This document shows, piece by piece, positions 52,160 to 63,300 of a stretch of 64,000 nt of DNA. A model generated the notes under the pieces. It was not told the DNA's origin, ran no database searches, and saw only the letters and a program-made list of their open reading frames with translations. This stretch comes from Xestospongia muta. Taxonomy: Eukaryota > Porifera > Demospongiae > Haplosclerida > Petrosiidae. A program made the position numbers and the translations under genes. Position 1 is the stretch's first letter; every line of letters starts with the position of its first letter. The stretch lies in contig OY848917.1 of NCBI GenBank assembly GCA_963693285.1, positions 17,779,245-17,843,244 of the forward strand, written 5' to 3'.

Positions 52160-53491
52160 CATTACATACATACATTACATACATACATTACATACATACA
52201 TACATACATATACACATACATACATACATACACACATACATACATACATACACACATACATACATACATACATACATAAATACATACATTACATACATAC
52301 ATTATATACATACATACATACATACATACATACATACATACATACTTACATACATACATACATACATTTATTTATACAATATATATTATATATATATAAT
52401 TATTGTTAGAGGCTAACTACACTTCATTCTCATTGACAACTTTTTATTACATATAAACCACACTATGAACATTTAGATTTAATTTATTTGGGACAATTAT
52501 TATACATTACAATATGAAATCTTGCAATGTGCATTAGATATATAGAACATTTGTGTTTGCAGTAAAATTTGATAAAAGTACGCTACTCAAAACTTGGCAC
52601 TATACAGAATCAGTATGTTTATTTATTTATTACTCACAGTACCAATAAATGACAAGTTTAGAATTTAATCATAATCATATTATTAGACTGGTGTATATTC
52701 ATTGCTATTTTCATAGTCTTCTAATATAATACTATATGTCTTAATCTATATATGTGAACATAGCCACCATGACAGACCACTGATAGTTGAGAACAATTAC
52801 ATAACAAGTATTTTCTTGACAAACATTAAACTTTACATACAGTTGTAGGTATCAATTTTGAGCAATAATCATATATTCTAACAGTATACACATACCATAC
52901 ACAGAAGTATGACAGTATTGTATTGTACAGCTGATAAATTATTAATAAGAATAGTATGTTTTGAAAGTGTTTGCTTTGATTCTTTCATAAAGGACAAATT
53001 CTAACATCTAATCTAATTATTATGATAGCTAGAGTAACAAGTAAAATTTGAAAAGGAAGTTTGCCTGTGGTAGATCTATTGTACCCTATCAAGCAGGAAT
53101 GACAAACTTTCCATACACTTGTAAGGTTACATACATGTATGGCTTACAGTGACTGAAGATGACTACTCCCTTCTATCAGCAGAGCATTATATCACCAAAC
53201 AGACTAAACTACACAAGCTCTACATAATTATCTTAATATCAAATTGGATATTAAGAGCTATGGGATGTTATACATTGGATATATAAGTTCTATTAGTCAG
53301 TGAGTACATGAGTCACCTCACAATGGGGTGTGTAACAATAGTTACAGATATAGAATATTAATTAGACTGGACAGCTAAATACAACTATTAATATATGTAG
53401 ATCACTTCAATGTCCATAGAGTGACCCATCCATTACATAATAATTATAGTAATAGGGATTATGATATGCTTACCAATTTCTCCTGGTCCAT
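34632..53491 (-). CDS. Ankyrin-repeat protein with satellite-filled introns
   Basis: Eight exons, all phase 0: 53474-53491 (ATG at 53491, context GCCATGG, encodes MDQEKL), 50636-50728, 49919-50017, 43285-43383, 42347-42445, 37758-37856, 35407-35505, and a terminal exon 34632-34844 (TAG). They total 819 nt, 272 residues. The 93-nt exon encodes a capping repeat (LIESAQKGDLSGVKDALVRG). Five exons of exactly 99 nt each encode one ankyrin repeat (GWTALHYAS, GGSTPVILAAK, GGWAALHYAS, GGSTPVMLAAK, DGKTVLYIS). The alternating GGW/GGSTP types show that an exon pair was duplicated. The C-terminus (DLHYNGHLYVLYDIDNN, IDAFKERTTDSI) is unrecognised. Because the ROCO gene downstream also has phase-0 ankyrin exons, the 35407 exon could instead splice to 29842, making one long gene with an internal promoter. 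Confidence 0.75.
36031..36059. repeat. (GT)n microsatellite
   Basis: About 14 uninterrupted GT dinucleotides in the intron between exons 37758 and 35407 of the ankyrin gene. Confidence 0.95.
38225..41590. repeat. ~142-bp satellite array, block 1 (about 23 units)
   Basis: Units contain AGAATTTACATTACAATATA, then CACTTACCnnCTATTATA, then AAAGGACACATTCAGATGAG and AAATGTGGAAACAAAAA. Spacing between successive CTTACC words is 141, 143 and 142 bp at the left end. Read on the minus strand, the sense strand of the host gene, each unit has TAATAG, three bases, then GTAAGTG. The array occupies the intron between exons 42347 and 37758. Two subtypes occur (ATTGTAAAGG and ATCATAAAGG). Confidence 0.95.
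41587..42700. repeat. Duplicated intron-exon block D1 with ankyrin exon
   Basis: The block runs from TTGCCATTGCTACATACTTT past exon 42347-42445 to GTTTGCACAATAAAAGCAAA. It is strongly similar to 46158-46812 and 49080-50270. An older, more diverged relative is at 36740-37100 and 37560-37860. It shows that ankyrin exons were multiplied together with their surrounding intron. Confidence 0.85.
43435..46160. repeat. ~142-bp satellite array, block 2 (about 18 units)
   Basis: Same unit as block 1, in the intron between exons 49919 and 43285. The first units carry TTTACC and some have CTTATT instead of CTTACC, which removes the antisense GTAAG. From 45165 to 46040 the array is a two-unit higher-order repeat with a period of about 291 bp, nearly identical in three copies. 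Confidence 0.95.
46158..46812. repeat. Duplicated block D2, truncated before the ankyrin exon
   Basis: About 655 bp nearly identical to 41587-42230 of block D1. It breaks off after GAAGTCTGATAG, before the ankyrin exon, and resumes directly in satellite sequence. It is therefore a copy without its exon, separating satellite blocks 2 and 3. Confidence 0.9.
46815..48960. repeat. ~142-bp satellite array, block 3 (about 13 units)
   Basis: More diverged units of the same satellite, broken at 47520-47800 by unique and D-block-like sequence (GTACAATGTAGGGATATCAA). Units here often read GATGACAAGTAATGACAGCA. It lies in the same intron as block 2. Divergence suggests this is the older part of the array. 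Confidence 0.9.
49080..50270. repeat. Duplicated block D3 with ankyrin exon 49919-50017
   Basis: The most complete relative of block D1, starting in GTACAATGTAGGAATATCCA and including the 99-nt ankyrin exon and about 250 bp beyond it. Differences from D1 are more numerous than between D1 and D2, so D1 and D2 are the younger pair. Confidence 0.85.
50729..51530. other. Unique intron sequence of the ankyrin gene
   Basis: AT-rich intron between exon 50636-50728 and the ATAC tract. No exon, repeat family or RNA gene was recognised. Confidence 0.5.
51531..52370. repeat. (ATAC)n tetranucleotide tract, about 840 bp
   Basis: ATAC/CATA repeats run almost without break, with occasional phase slips (CATTACATA), TATA and CACA variants that grow more frequent to the right. 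It sits in intron 1 of the ankyrin gene. Long apparent ORFs across it (MYVCMYVC-type) are artefacts of the repeat. Confidence 0.98.
52371..53473. other. Intron 1 of the ankyrin gene, with a degenerate paralogous block
   Basis: Mostly unique AT-rich sequence. The part at 52980-53260 is related to 55850-56050; translations share FACxR and TPFYQQ-like pieces (Y-stop-Q in one copy), so it may be a decayed coding sequence of unknown family. Otherwise nothing was recognised. Confidence 0.45.
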
Positions 53492-53769
53492 GGCAACAGC
53501 TCAAATGCGAAAACGCACAAACAACAATTTATTCGAAAAGTGACAATTTCCGCAATAAAGGAACTTGACACTAATACCATCTACTAAATTATAATGACGT
53601 CATTGTAATTTAATTAGGTCTCACTCATGAATTTGTTTAAAACTTTAGTGTCAAACGTTTTATGAGGCCAGTTAACTAATTTATGAGGTCACTAATATGA
53701 TGTGGTGTAAAAACAAATAATATGGTCTCAGGTACTTTAAAATTGATAATAATATTCATAATAACATGA

Positions 53770-54640
53770 TTCAGGAAAAATGGCTTGTGAGTTGAAGAAA
53801 GTGAATGGTGCGCAATGTCGAACTGTGCAACAATTACTGGAATCATATTAAGAGAGCAACGATCTAGAAAAATTAGATTTCCTGGTCTAACATACAGCTA
53901 CAGGTAGATTTCATCGAACACTTACGTCCCTTGAGACCTGTAGACTGTAGTTAGAATCAGTTTGACCTTACTTCAAGATATTAACAGTTCCCAAGATAAA
54001 GAAAGTGGATATAAGTATGTACCTCAACTATCACGTATAGAGAACCATAGAGTCTGTCCAAGATTAGAAATTAAACAAGAACTACTACATTACTTGCTAC
54101 AGTTGGGATTCAGTTGTCCTAAAATCGTAGATGTACAGAGTGTCAGTTTTGTTACTGTTAGAAGAACAATGAGTGAATTTGGGCTGTCTATAACTTCTGT
54201 ATACTCTAATATCATTGAATGTGGACTAGACTTACTAGTTTCACGAATTAATATAGAATTCCTAATTATGGATATCATATGATGCATGATCACTTATTGA
54301 TAGAGTTATTATTCATTGGACCTCAGCCATACAAAGGCACAAGCACTCTGTTTTATCAGGACTATCCTTGTGGTATTTAGATTGAAATGGTAAATATATC
54401 AGGTGAGGATAATTTTTTTTGAAGTATAAAATTAATTCAAAAGTTTTTAGGTATTAGTACTGTATCTAATTCTCACCTAATTTCATCTGGTAAAGGCTTT
54501 TTCTATTGTAGATGGCAACTTGTAGTTCACAGAGAGGTTGATGATTATTCAAGATTCCTGTATATTTAGACTGTTCTGACAACAATAGAGCTGACACTGT
54601 ATTGCAGTTGTTCATGGCAACAGTCAGTACATATAGTGTA
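53770..54640 (+). pseudogene. Integrase-core (rve-type) domestic gene, decayed
   Basis: The open part at 53962-54270 gives LLHYLLQLGFSCPKIVDVQS and VTVRRTMSEFGLSITSVYSN, a helical DNA-binding region. Beyond it, other frames give NYGYHMMHDHLL and WYLD*NGKYIR. An apparent intron (54403-54511, GTGAGG...TTGTAG) joins this to WQLVVHREVDDYSRFLYI and NNRADTVLQLF. This matches a family of animal integrase-core proteins in which WHxDGNHKLIRW and DGYSR hold the catalytic acids. Stops and frameshifts make it dead. It is divergent to the ankyrin gene start at 53491. Confidence 0.7.
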
Positions 54641-55296
54641 AAATCACATATTCACATTGGCAACTTCTAACAATATGAATGAACTTCTGTCTGTTCTTTA
54701 ACCTATATCTCATACTACTGACTATATGGAATAGACCTGTATGACCAAACTCTGTATCACACAAAGTTCATCAGTGACTTATTATGTACATTTATTGTGT
54801 TTGTAACTTTGTATGATGTAAACTTGATCTTGGAGTATTATGTAGAATTTTAGCACAACCTTGTATTTTGATTTAAAAGAAAAATTATCGATTCTTTAGT
54901 AATAAGGTTAAATGATGAAAAGTAAGTCAATTATTGCCAAAGAATTTTTGAGATCCAAAAATTGCCAGATCCATCTCCTTTGAATAAATTGAAGTCTGTT
55001 TGTAAATTAGATGTAAGCTAAAAAGTAAGAAAACACACTGAAACTTTGGTGGACCATTATGATTGGTAAATTTTATGCCTGCCTAATAATTCCAACCTAA
55101 GACTAGGACTGATTCACACCCAGTTAAATAAACCATAATATCTGTCAAGGTTGGAGAGCATTCTTCCTGATGAACTGTTAAAAAACATGGAATGACATTC
55201 ATGGTCATGATCAAACAGTCAGAATCTTCCCTTTAAGACTGACACTACTAAGTCTTGGTCATTTCTGTTGTTTTTTTTTACTGCACTTACTGTAGT
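54641..55296. other. Stretch without a recognised gene
   Basis: Probably the decayed 3' part of the integrase-like pseudogene followed by unassigned sequence. Short protein-like words (PKIAKEFLRSKNCQ on the plus strand near 54940) appear without an extended frame. Confidence 0.35.
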
Positions 55297-55440
55297 GATC
55301 CTCCTCCTCATCCAGGGTTTAGAACAAAAGGATGTCCTATCCAATTAAGAGTTAACCAATTTAACATTGATTTTTTCAAGGCAATCATGGTGATATACTA
55401 CTCTGATGTTAGTATTCAGCCTGGAAATATCAAATTGTCT
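55297..55440 (+). pseudogene. Argonaute exon 1 remnant (N domain)
   Basis: DPPPHPGFRTKGCPIQLRVN and YYSDVSIQPGN match [20 protein letters not shown] and [11 protein letters not shown] of copy B exon 1 (57860-57985). Upstream the Ser/Thr-rich part is recognisable but broken, and no RG-rich start remains. This is the decayed 5' end of another Argonaute copy. Confidence 0.85.
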
Positions 55441-55730
55441 GTGAGTGGAGAAGAACCATGCATCTTGTAAGGAGTGGAATGTTAAGCAAAGTTGTTTATT
55501 AGTCTCATAATGTATTCACAGATCAAAAGAAAAAAATCATTTTAGTCAGTTACATCACTAAGACTTTGTAATTGAATAGAGGAAGAGTTCAACTATCTAA
55601 TGATATTAAAAAAAATACTAAAAGGCAACAACACAAATTACTATTCAAGACGAAAGTTTGTTCAGATATCCCCGCATTTACTTTATATTGCGCAATTGAT
55701 TGGTAATGCTTTGAAAGAATCGCAACACAG

Positions 55731-55800
55731 TTTGTGCCCTTTAAACTAGCAGTGGCTATTGGGGATTCATTTTGTCAATAAAAATAAAAGTAAAAAAAAC
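55731..55800 (+). mobile_element. LINE 3' end
   Basis: TTTGTGCCcTTTAAACTAGCAGT... to an A-rich tail matches the 3' end of the LINE at 19408-19471 with few differences. Only the terminal ~70 bp were noticed, an extreme 5' truncation, inserted into the decayed Argonaute remnant. Confidence 0.8.
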
Positions 55801-56123
55801 ACTAAAGATGCTTTCGGACGGATTAAATTCTGAAGTCTAATCCAATTATTACAATTGCTGCAGAAACAAGTAGTAACTTTTGAAAAAAAAAAAAAAAAGA
55901 TTTGCCTGTGACAGACCTGTTTACTCTATGAAACAAGAACAACAAACATTCCATTCACCTGGAAAGTTACATATGTGTGTGCAAAAGCTCTTAGAGAGAC
56001 TGAAGCATACTCCCTTCTATTAGCAGAATGTCATATCAGTAAAAAGTTAAATCTACTAACACAAAAATGTACTTTACAGTCACTTTACAACGAGTCTGCA
56101 ACAATGTACAGAAATTGAATATT

Positions 56124-56166
56124 AATAACACTGTAAACTGAGAGAGAGAAGGAATGATAGTTTACA
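56124..56166 (+). pseudogene. Argonaute exon 2 remnant
   Basis: It matches copy B exon 58417-58470 (TGAGAGAGAGAAGGAAagAgAG, then TTTACA/GTAAGT) including the donor, in the right order after the exon 1 remnant at 55297. Confidence 0.75.
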
Positions 56167-57373
56167 GTAAGTGGATATAAACTTAGAATATATCAACATA
56201 ATATTATTAACCAAACTTTGGCAGAAAAATATTCTTATCTGTTAATAATGCTAAAAATTTGGTCTTTGCCATCAAGCTATTCTCAGCTCCCAGGCTATAG
56301 TTTTTTCAGAAAATTTCTAAATTCAGCTTCCTATACAAATTTGATTACAGAATTCTCTTATTTATTCCCAAGAATATATCCTCCATTGTTCAGCTTCTTC
56401 CCACCTTTATTATTTCTACCATATAAATTTAAAAATCACATTTTTCAATACCTATTCTTCTTCTAGCCATTCTCCTGTAATACTTTCTTCCTGTTGAACT
56501 CATATGTTGAAGACTCTAACTTTTCTCTCTTTATAATTCTGCCAGATATCTGAATTAAAAAAATACATTGTTATTTTAGTTAGGGTCTGCACATGCATAT
56601 GATCCCAAATAATGTAAAAATGACATATCATTGTGATTATTTATTCCACTAGCTGCTGTAATAGGTATCCCAGGAATTAAAATTATTAGTAGTTATTAAA
56701 GATCTGAACTTTTCTGAAGCAATACAGATATAATGAGAGTAATCACACATTATGATGGCATCAATGCATTATTAGTGGCATAATTATGCCACTAATAATG
56801 CATTGATGTCATCATCATTTATTACTTTCAATATTGTAGATATTATTGTCACCCCTCGAAGTATTTACATTGGAATTTCTACGAACTATAAGTAGAGGAG
56901 ATATAACAGGAACAAACATCAACAAGTGCCTGTCTAAAGTTACTTCTAAATAATAATAAATTAATAGTTCTTTTAATAAATAAAAAGTAATGGGAAAAGC
57001 TTCCTGTTTTCACTGTTTGAATAATATCTGTGTTCTGGTAACTAACAGTAAATTTATATTCAAATATAGTCATTTTACCCACTAATTCTTTTCCCAACAT
57101 TATTTATCTCAAAGATGTTTTTGTTCATTACTATTGAGCTGTGGAGCTCCTTGCTACATGCCCTCACAATGTTTCAAGTCTGACAGTTTTATTGTACTTA
57201 CTCTTGACCTCATTGTGCTATCTATAATCGAGTCTCAATATACTTTATGTTAATATTATTAATATTCTCTTGTCAACATTTCAACTAGCGCAATAGAGGG
57301 AAGGGGCGTTACTGTAAGGGAGTTTCCCAGTGACTGTTACTTCTGATTATGGACACTACAATTACGCACAAAC
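56167..57373. other. Sequence upstream of Argonaute copy B
   Basis: No gene recognised. It contains the 64-bp palindrome (56752-56815). ORFs at 56218-56466 and 56879-57100 lack recognisable domains. The final ~150 bp before 57374 are likely 5' UTR and promoter of copy B. Confidence 0.45.
56752..56815. repeat. 64-bp palindrome with one mismatch and no loop
   Basis: Two 32-bp arms meet at 56783/56784 (GTGGCATAA/TTATGCCAC) and pair except at 56758/56809. The arms contain AATGCATTATTAGTGGCATA. Confidence 0.92.
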
Positions 57374-60300
57374 ATGGCAGATAGTGGCAATAGAGGAGGC
57401 AGAAGGAAAGGACAAGGAGGGGGACGTGGACGTGGACAAAGTTTTAGTCAAGTAGCTGGAAGAACTAGAAGTAGAGGACGAGAAGAACCTAACCATTATT
57501 ATACAAGACAACCTGGTTTACGTCAAAATGACCAATCAAGATCTTCCTCCCAACAAGACAGTAGAGGAACAAGAGGTAGTGATAGTGCCAGTCAAAGCTC
57601 AAGCATTGATAGAATAGTTAGTGAACAACCATCAAGAAATCAATCATACCCAAATACACGTTCACAACAAAGAACACTGGAGCCAGCTGTACCAATCCCT
57701 CCTACTGACACCAGACCAAGTGAGACAAGGAGACAACATATCAGTCAGACAGTCAGTACTTCTAGTCAGACTTCTTCCTTAAAGACTGACACTACAGGTG
57801 CTACTCCTACTGTAACTCAACCTCAGTCATCTCCAGTCTCTACTACACTTACTGGACATGATCCTCCTCCTCGTCCAGGGTTTGGAACAAAGGGACGTCC
57901 TATCCAATTAAGAACTAATCACTTTAAAATTGATCTTCCTCGTGGCAATATATACCACTATGACGTTAGTATTCAGCCTGAAAATGTCCTCGTCAAATAA
58001 ATCGTCAAGTTATAAAACAGATAGAAACCAAGTACAAAGATAAATTAGCAGGATGTAAGTTAGCCTATGATGGTGTAGCAAATTTGTATACCTCAAAGCC
58101 ACTCCCATCAGTCAATGGACAAAGTAGAGTGAGTTATTATATTTGTGTGTTAAATAATTACTTTTTATTAACTAAAAGACAAAAATATATTGAGCTAATC
58201 TAACAGTCTGTAAATAGAGAAAGATCATGTTACATATGAAAAATAGAATATAAGGACAAAACAAGATTTTATAAGTGACTATGACATATATAACTTACAT
58301 TTGAGATTTAGTTATTTGCATTTTATTTTAGTTGTCAAGTTTGTAATCTTATAAATTTTCTATAAACATTAAAGACCCATAGTAAAATTGTCTAATAATT
58401 TTTGTTTATCTCTTAGAGTGAACTGAAAATAACACTTCAAATTGAGAGAGAGAAGGAAAGAGAGTTTACAGTAAGTAGATATAAAGTACTTAGATTATAT
58501 TATTATAATATATTAATGTTATCTCAGCAGTACAAACAAGTTATAACATAACATCTACATATATATCTATATTAGGGTGATATGTTTGTACTACATGTAA
58601 TATGAAGTGTTAATTATATCATACAAGATATTTTGTTCACAGTACACCTTCAATGTTGTAGGTATCTCTTAAACTTGTTGCTACCATATCACTAGATGTT
58701 CTACATCAGTTATCAGTTATGAAGACAACTACATTAGATCAAACACAATCTGCTATTAATGCAATAGATGTTATATTAAGATGGATACCATCATTGAGGT
58801 AAAGGAAAGTTAGTAATAAAGAAATACTTGTAAATGTCATATGATAAAGTGATGTTTGAAGATTAACAAGTTAACATTAGATCTTGTATTGTTAATATTA
58901 CTTATATAGAAAAGTTTACTCTATCTGCTTGTTTGGTATAGTGATATTAGTATACTTTTAAATACTGTTATCATCATAACAATTATTTCTTGCTGAAATA
59001 TATTTTTCACAAAATAACAAAATATGTGAATATTAAATTAACTTAGCAATATGACAGAGAGAATCAACCTGAAAACAAAGTCACACATAATAAGTTACTA
59101 TTGTGATTAAAAATGAACAATTAGAATAATGAGATGTTATGTACTTGTACACTATACAAGTACACTTGAATTTAAGATACAATTTAAGGTACAATATATT
59201 GTGAAGAACTACTTCACTACAAATAGATTAATGACAATACATTTTGTTTGATTGTCATGAGCAGTTATACATCTACTATCATGTAATATGTAAGGATGAG
59301 TATTATATGATTATCATTTTATTTTACTACAGGCTTACAAGTGTTGGTAGAAGTTTTTTTACTCAACCTAGAGCTACTGAGTGTACTCCACTTGGTGGTG
59401 GGAGAGGAGTATGGTATGGTTATTATCAAAGTGTACGACCTACCATGTGGTCAACAACACTGAATTTAGATTGTAAGTTTATGTTGATTAAACCCTATAA
59501 ATTATCATCCCTAAAATACTAATCATTTTACTCAAGTAGACAAAACACAACAGTGGTAGAAAAATGATCTTTGTTTCAAAATTAATATTGTCAGTAGAAG
59601 AATGTATACAATTGATAGATGGCAATAGTCACATGTAACAAAATATATAACTCAAAACAATAACAGGACTTCATAACATGTTTTGTTAACTAGACAATAT
59701 TATGTACATATAAATGATGTATTGTCTACTTTTATAGTGTCAGCTACTGCCTTTTATAAAGAGCAAAGTGTTTTAAACTTTCTTTCTGAAATTATCAGTG
59801 GTGGACGTGGTGGTGGGGGTGGGCGTGGGCGTGGTCGAGAAGGAAGTAGAGGTAGGGGTGGGTATAGAGATGGACGAGGTGGAGCTAGAGGAGGATTTGA
59901 ACCAAGTATTCCATCATCCATCATCATCATCATCTCTATCAGATTCTGAAAGACATCAGTTTGCAAAGGAAATTAAAGGTTAGCAACAACATTTGTATAA
60001 CATTATAACACCCAGTAATGGTCCTATTTATATGTCATAGGAAGTTAACTAACACTATTAATATCATTGAGATCATTAGCACTGTAACAGTTAAGAGGAT
60101 ATACTTGTACATATCCTTTTATGATCAAATATTTACCAAATAAAACAACCAAGCAAAACAATTTACCATATTATTGAATGTGTTCACTCATTGTGTTCTA
60201 GGACTAAAGGTGGAAGTAACACATCTTTCTTATCCTCGGAAATATAAAGTTAAAGATGTGACTCATGAACCAGCTTCAAGACTAAGGTATATATTTTATA

Positions 60301-63300
60301 TTATAGCTAAAGTACTATATGTCATAGCAATCATTGAAGAAAGCAACTAGTAAATGTGATTTGTAAGGATCATAATTATAAAAGGTTATCCTAAGATTAT
60401 TTTAGTGGTAGATTGCTAAGCATTAAACTGGAGAGTTAGAAAAGCTATATTGCTACTAAAAGATGTTTATGGAAGTCTGAGCTTTGGTGGTCTGTCACAC
60501 CCAATTTGAAGCATACCTATTAGCAATAATTAAATTCATAGGTTGCAATTGGGAGTTACTTTATAAGTGTTAATTTAATTTGCTAAGCTCAAAAGTTGCA
60601 AACAACTTTATTACAAAACATGATCTAAAACAATTTGGACCACCTGTCTCACATGGTGTGTCAGTTGAAATTCCTAAGTTTATATAGTTCATACTAAAGG
60701 GTTAAATTAAAATGTATAGAATTACACAGAGTAATTCTAACAAACAAGCTAATAATAATGGTCCTTATGACCAAGAGTACATGAGCATTGTGAAGTGATG
60801 CAAACGAGTGTCCAAATCCTTTAACTAACTGTTGTCGAATCAAGGCTTAGAAAGTGTTTTGGATTTTAATAGTTTGTGGTCTGTAACATCTTAGTTAGTT
60901 GCACTTTAAATTGATAAAATTTAGTATAAGTATACGAAGCAACAACCACAGCTGAGACCAGGGTACTCCTGTTCAAGCTAGAGATCTCATTGTTATATTC
61001 ACATACAAGGTAACTCAAAAGTGTGCTGGTGTTCTACGTGAACAAGCCAAAGTCCCTATTTCTTGTACCACACAGCAAGGAAACCAAAACGTTCATTACC
61101 CTTGTAATAGATGGCAAAATGTGGCAGAAAGCTCTCTGTAAGAACTCTAGTAACTCTAGCCTGAGATTCATGTTCATGTAGAGCCAGAGAACTCGTCTTG
61201 TTGAATATAGAGATATATGTTGTTCAACTGTTTCCACATCTTAAAGGCAAAAGCCTCCATAGCCTCCAAGTTCAATTGTTTTAAATGTTTCTCAATGTAC
61301 ATAACTTCTTTCTTTCTTAGTTTCTTCATTTTACTCACCATTGCTGTTGATAATAATGTTCATTATTCCATCATGTACTTAACAGTAATTATGCTATGTA
61401 AGTGTATTTTCCTTATATGGAATAATCATTAACTGTATTTCAACAATGGTTAGAATACAAATATAATATCTTACAAACCTATAGTTTTAGGTTTGTAAGA
61501 TATTAGGTCAGAACTGTACGAGAAAACTCACTGGTGACCAGACAAGTGAAATGATAAAAGCAACAGCAAGACCAGCTTATGAAAGAGAGAGAGAGATCAA
61601 GGAAAGGGTATGTTGTCTTTTAGTTACATAAAAACTCGAAACAATTGTGACTTAAGATTGTTTGAAGATTCTGTTGACATGTCATTACTTTAAATGTGAT
61701 ATAGTAGCTATAATTTGATTATACAATAACAGAACAAAACCAGATATATATTTAACATACAATGTACATAGGTAACTACTTGATACATGATCCAAAATAG
61801 GACCATGTGGAAAACAAGCCTGTAGAATTTCTGTATTTATAATAATGTAATTTTGTTAGAATTGTTAGTATTATTATGTATTGTATTGTGTACCTCAGGT
61901 TAAAGAGGCTAATTTTGCTGGAGATGAATGTCTTCGTGATTTTGGTATCAAGATACATCGAGATATGATGTCAATTGATGGAAGAGTCCTTGATCCACCA
62001 AAATTAGAGTATAAAGACAAGAAAAATGTCACCCCAGATAGAGGACAATGGGATATGAGAGGAAATCATTTCTTTAAAGGAATTAACATTACCTGTTGGG
62101 GTATTATTGTAATTCCAAATCAAAGATTCTTTCATGAAGATGCAGTCCAGTAAGAGTAACATAATTACTGGAGTCACTTACTTATAGTTATAGAACCAAG
62201 GAAACAAACAAACAATGGCTTGTGTGTAGTTGTTGTTTTGTCTCGTGTTTGTCCCAGTTTACTAGTTCATACTAGTTTGTAAATGTTTTTGATTTATATT
62301 TTCTCAGTAAACAATTTCTGACATCTCAGTAAATTCATAGAGGTTGTAATATGCTTTGGGAGTTGCTTTATGAGTGTTAATTTGATTCAAGCAATTACTG
62401 ACATGACAACTACATGTAACTGTCTAATTTAAGAAACTGACCCAAACATGTTTGACAATGCATTCTTCATATAATTATGATATATAATTAAATGTTTAAA
62501 TGTTTTGTTTAGTACTTTTGCTCATGAACTGTCAAAAGCCAGCAGAGAGAAGGGTATGGAAATGACTGACAGACCAGCAAAAGTCTATTATATCAGACAT
62601 GATGAAGATTTAGAAACTGTGGTCAGACTATTTCAAGAAAAGATTAGTGGTCTTCAACTGTTAGTGGTTATTTTGGATGGTACTTGTGGAATTAGCTATA
62701 GTAAGTAAATTGGTTAGTTAACTAACTTACCAGATTTAATACATTAATATTGACACTGATTAAGTCATAAAAACATGTTATAAGATTAACCTTTAATTTC
62801 TTTCTACCTATACAGTTTTGAATTGCTCTCTCTCTCGCACACACACACACGCATACATGTACATACATACACAATACACATTACACACATAAACACAGAT
62901 CAAGTTAAGAGAGTATGTGATAATTTAGTTGGTGTACATACTCAATGTGTTCAGGTCAAAAATGCACAAAAGGCACACCCTTCTACTATGAAAAATTTGT
63001 GTCTTAAAATTAACTCAAAATTAGGAGGCACAAATTCTGTTGTTCTTAATGAGTAAGTGTTAAAGACATTTATCTATAGAGTTTATATTTAAATGTTACT
63101 TTTAGGCTACATATTTTTGAAAAACCTATAATTATAATGGGAGCTGATGTCACTCATCCAGCTCCTGGAGATACAAGAAATCCCTCACTAGCAGCAGTAA
63201 GATACATTGTGATATTGTTCTTAAGATACCAATCTCCCTCTAGCTTACTGCCAGCTTTGATAGACATGCAATGGAATACAAAGCACAAGTAAAAGTACTG

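Noticed and set aside
51506..52409. Long ORFs of MYVCMYVC or HTYIHTYI type
   Set aside because: They are translations of the ATAC tetranucleotide tract, open in several frames on both strands.
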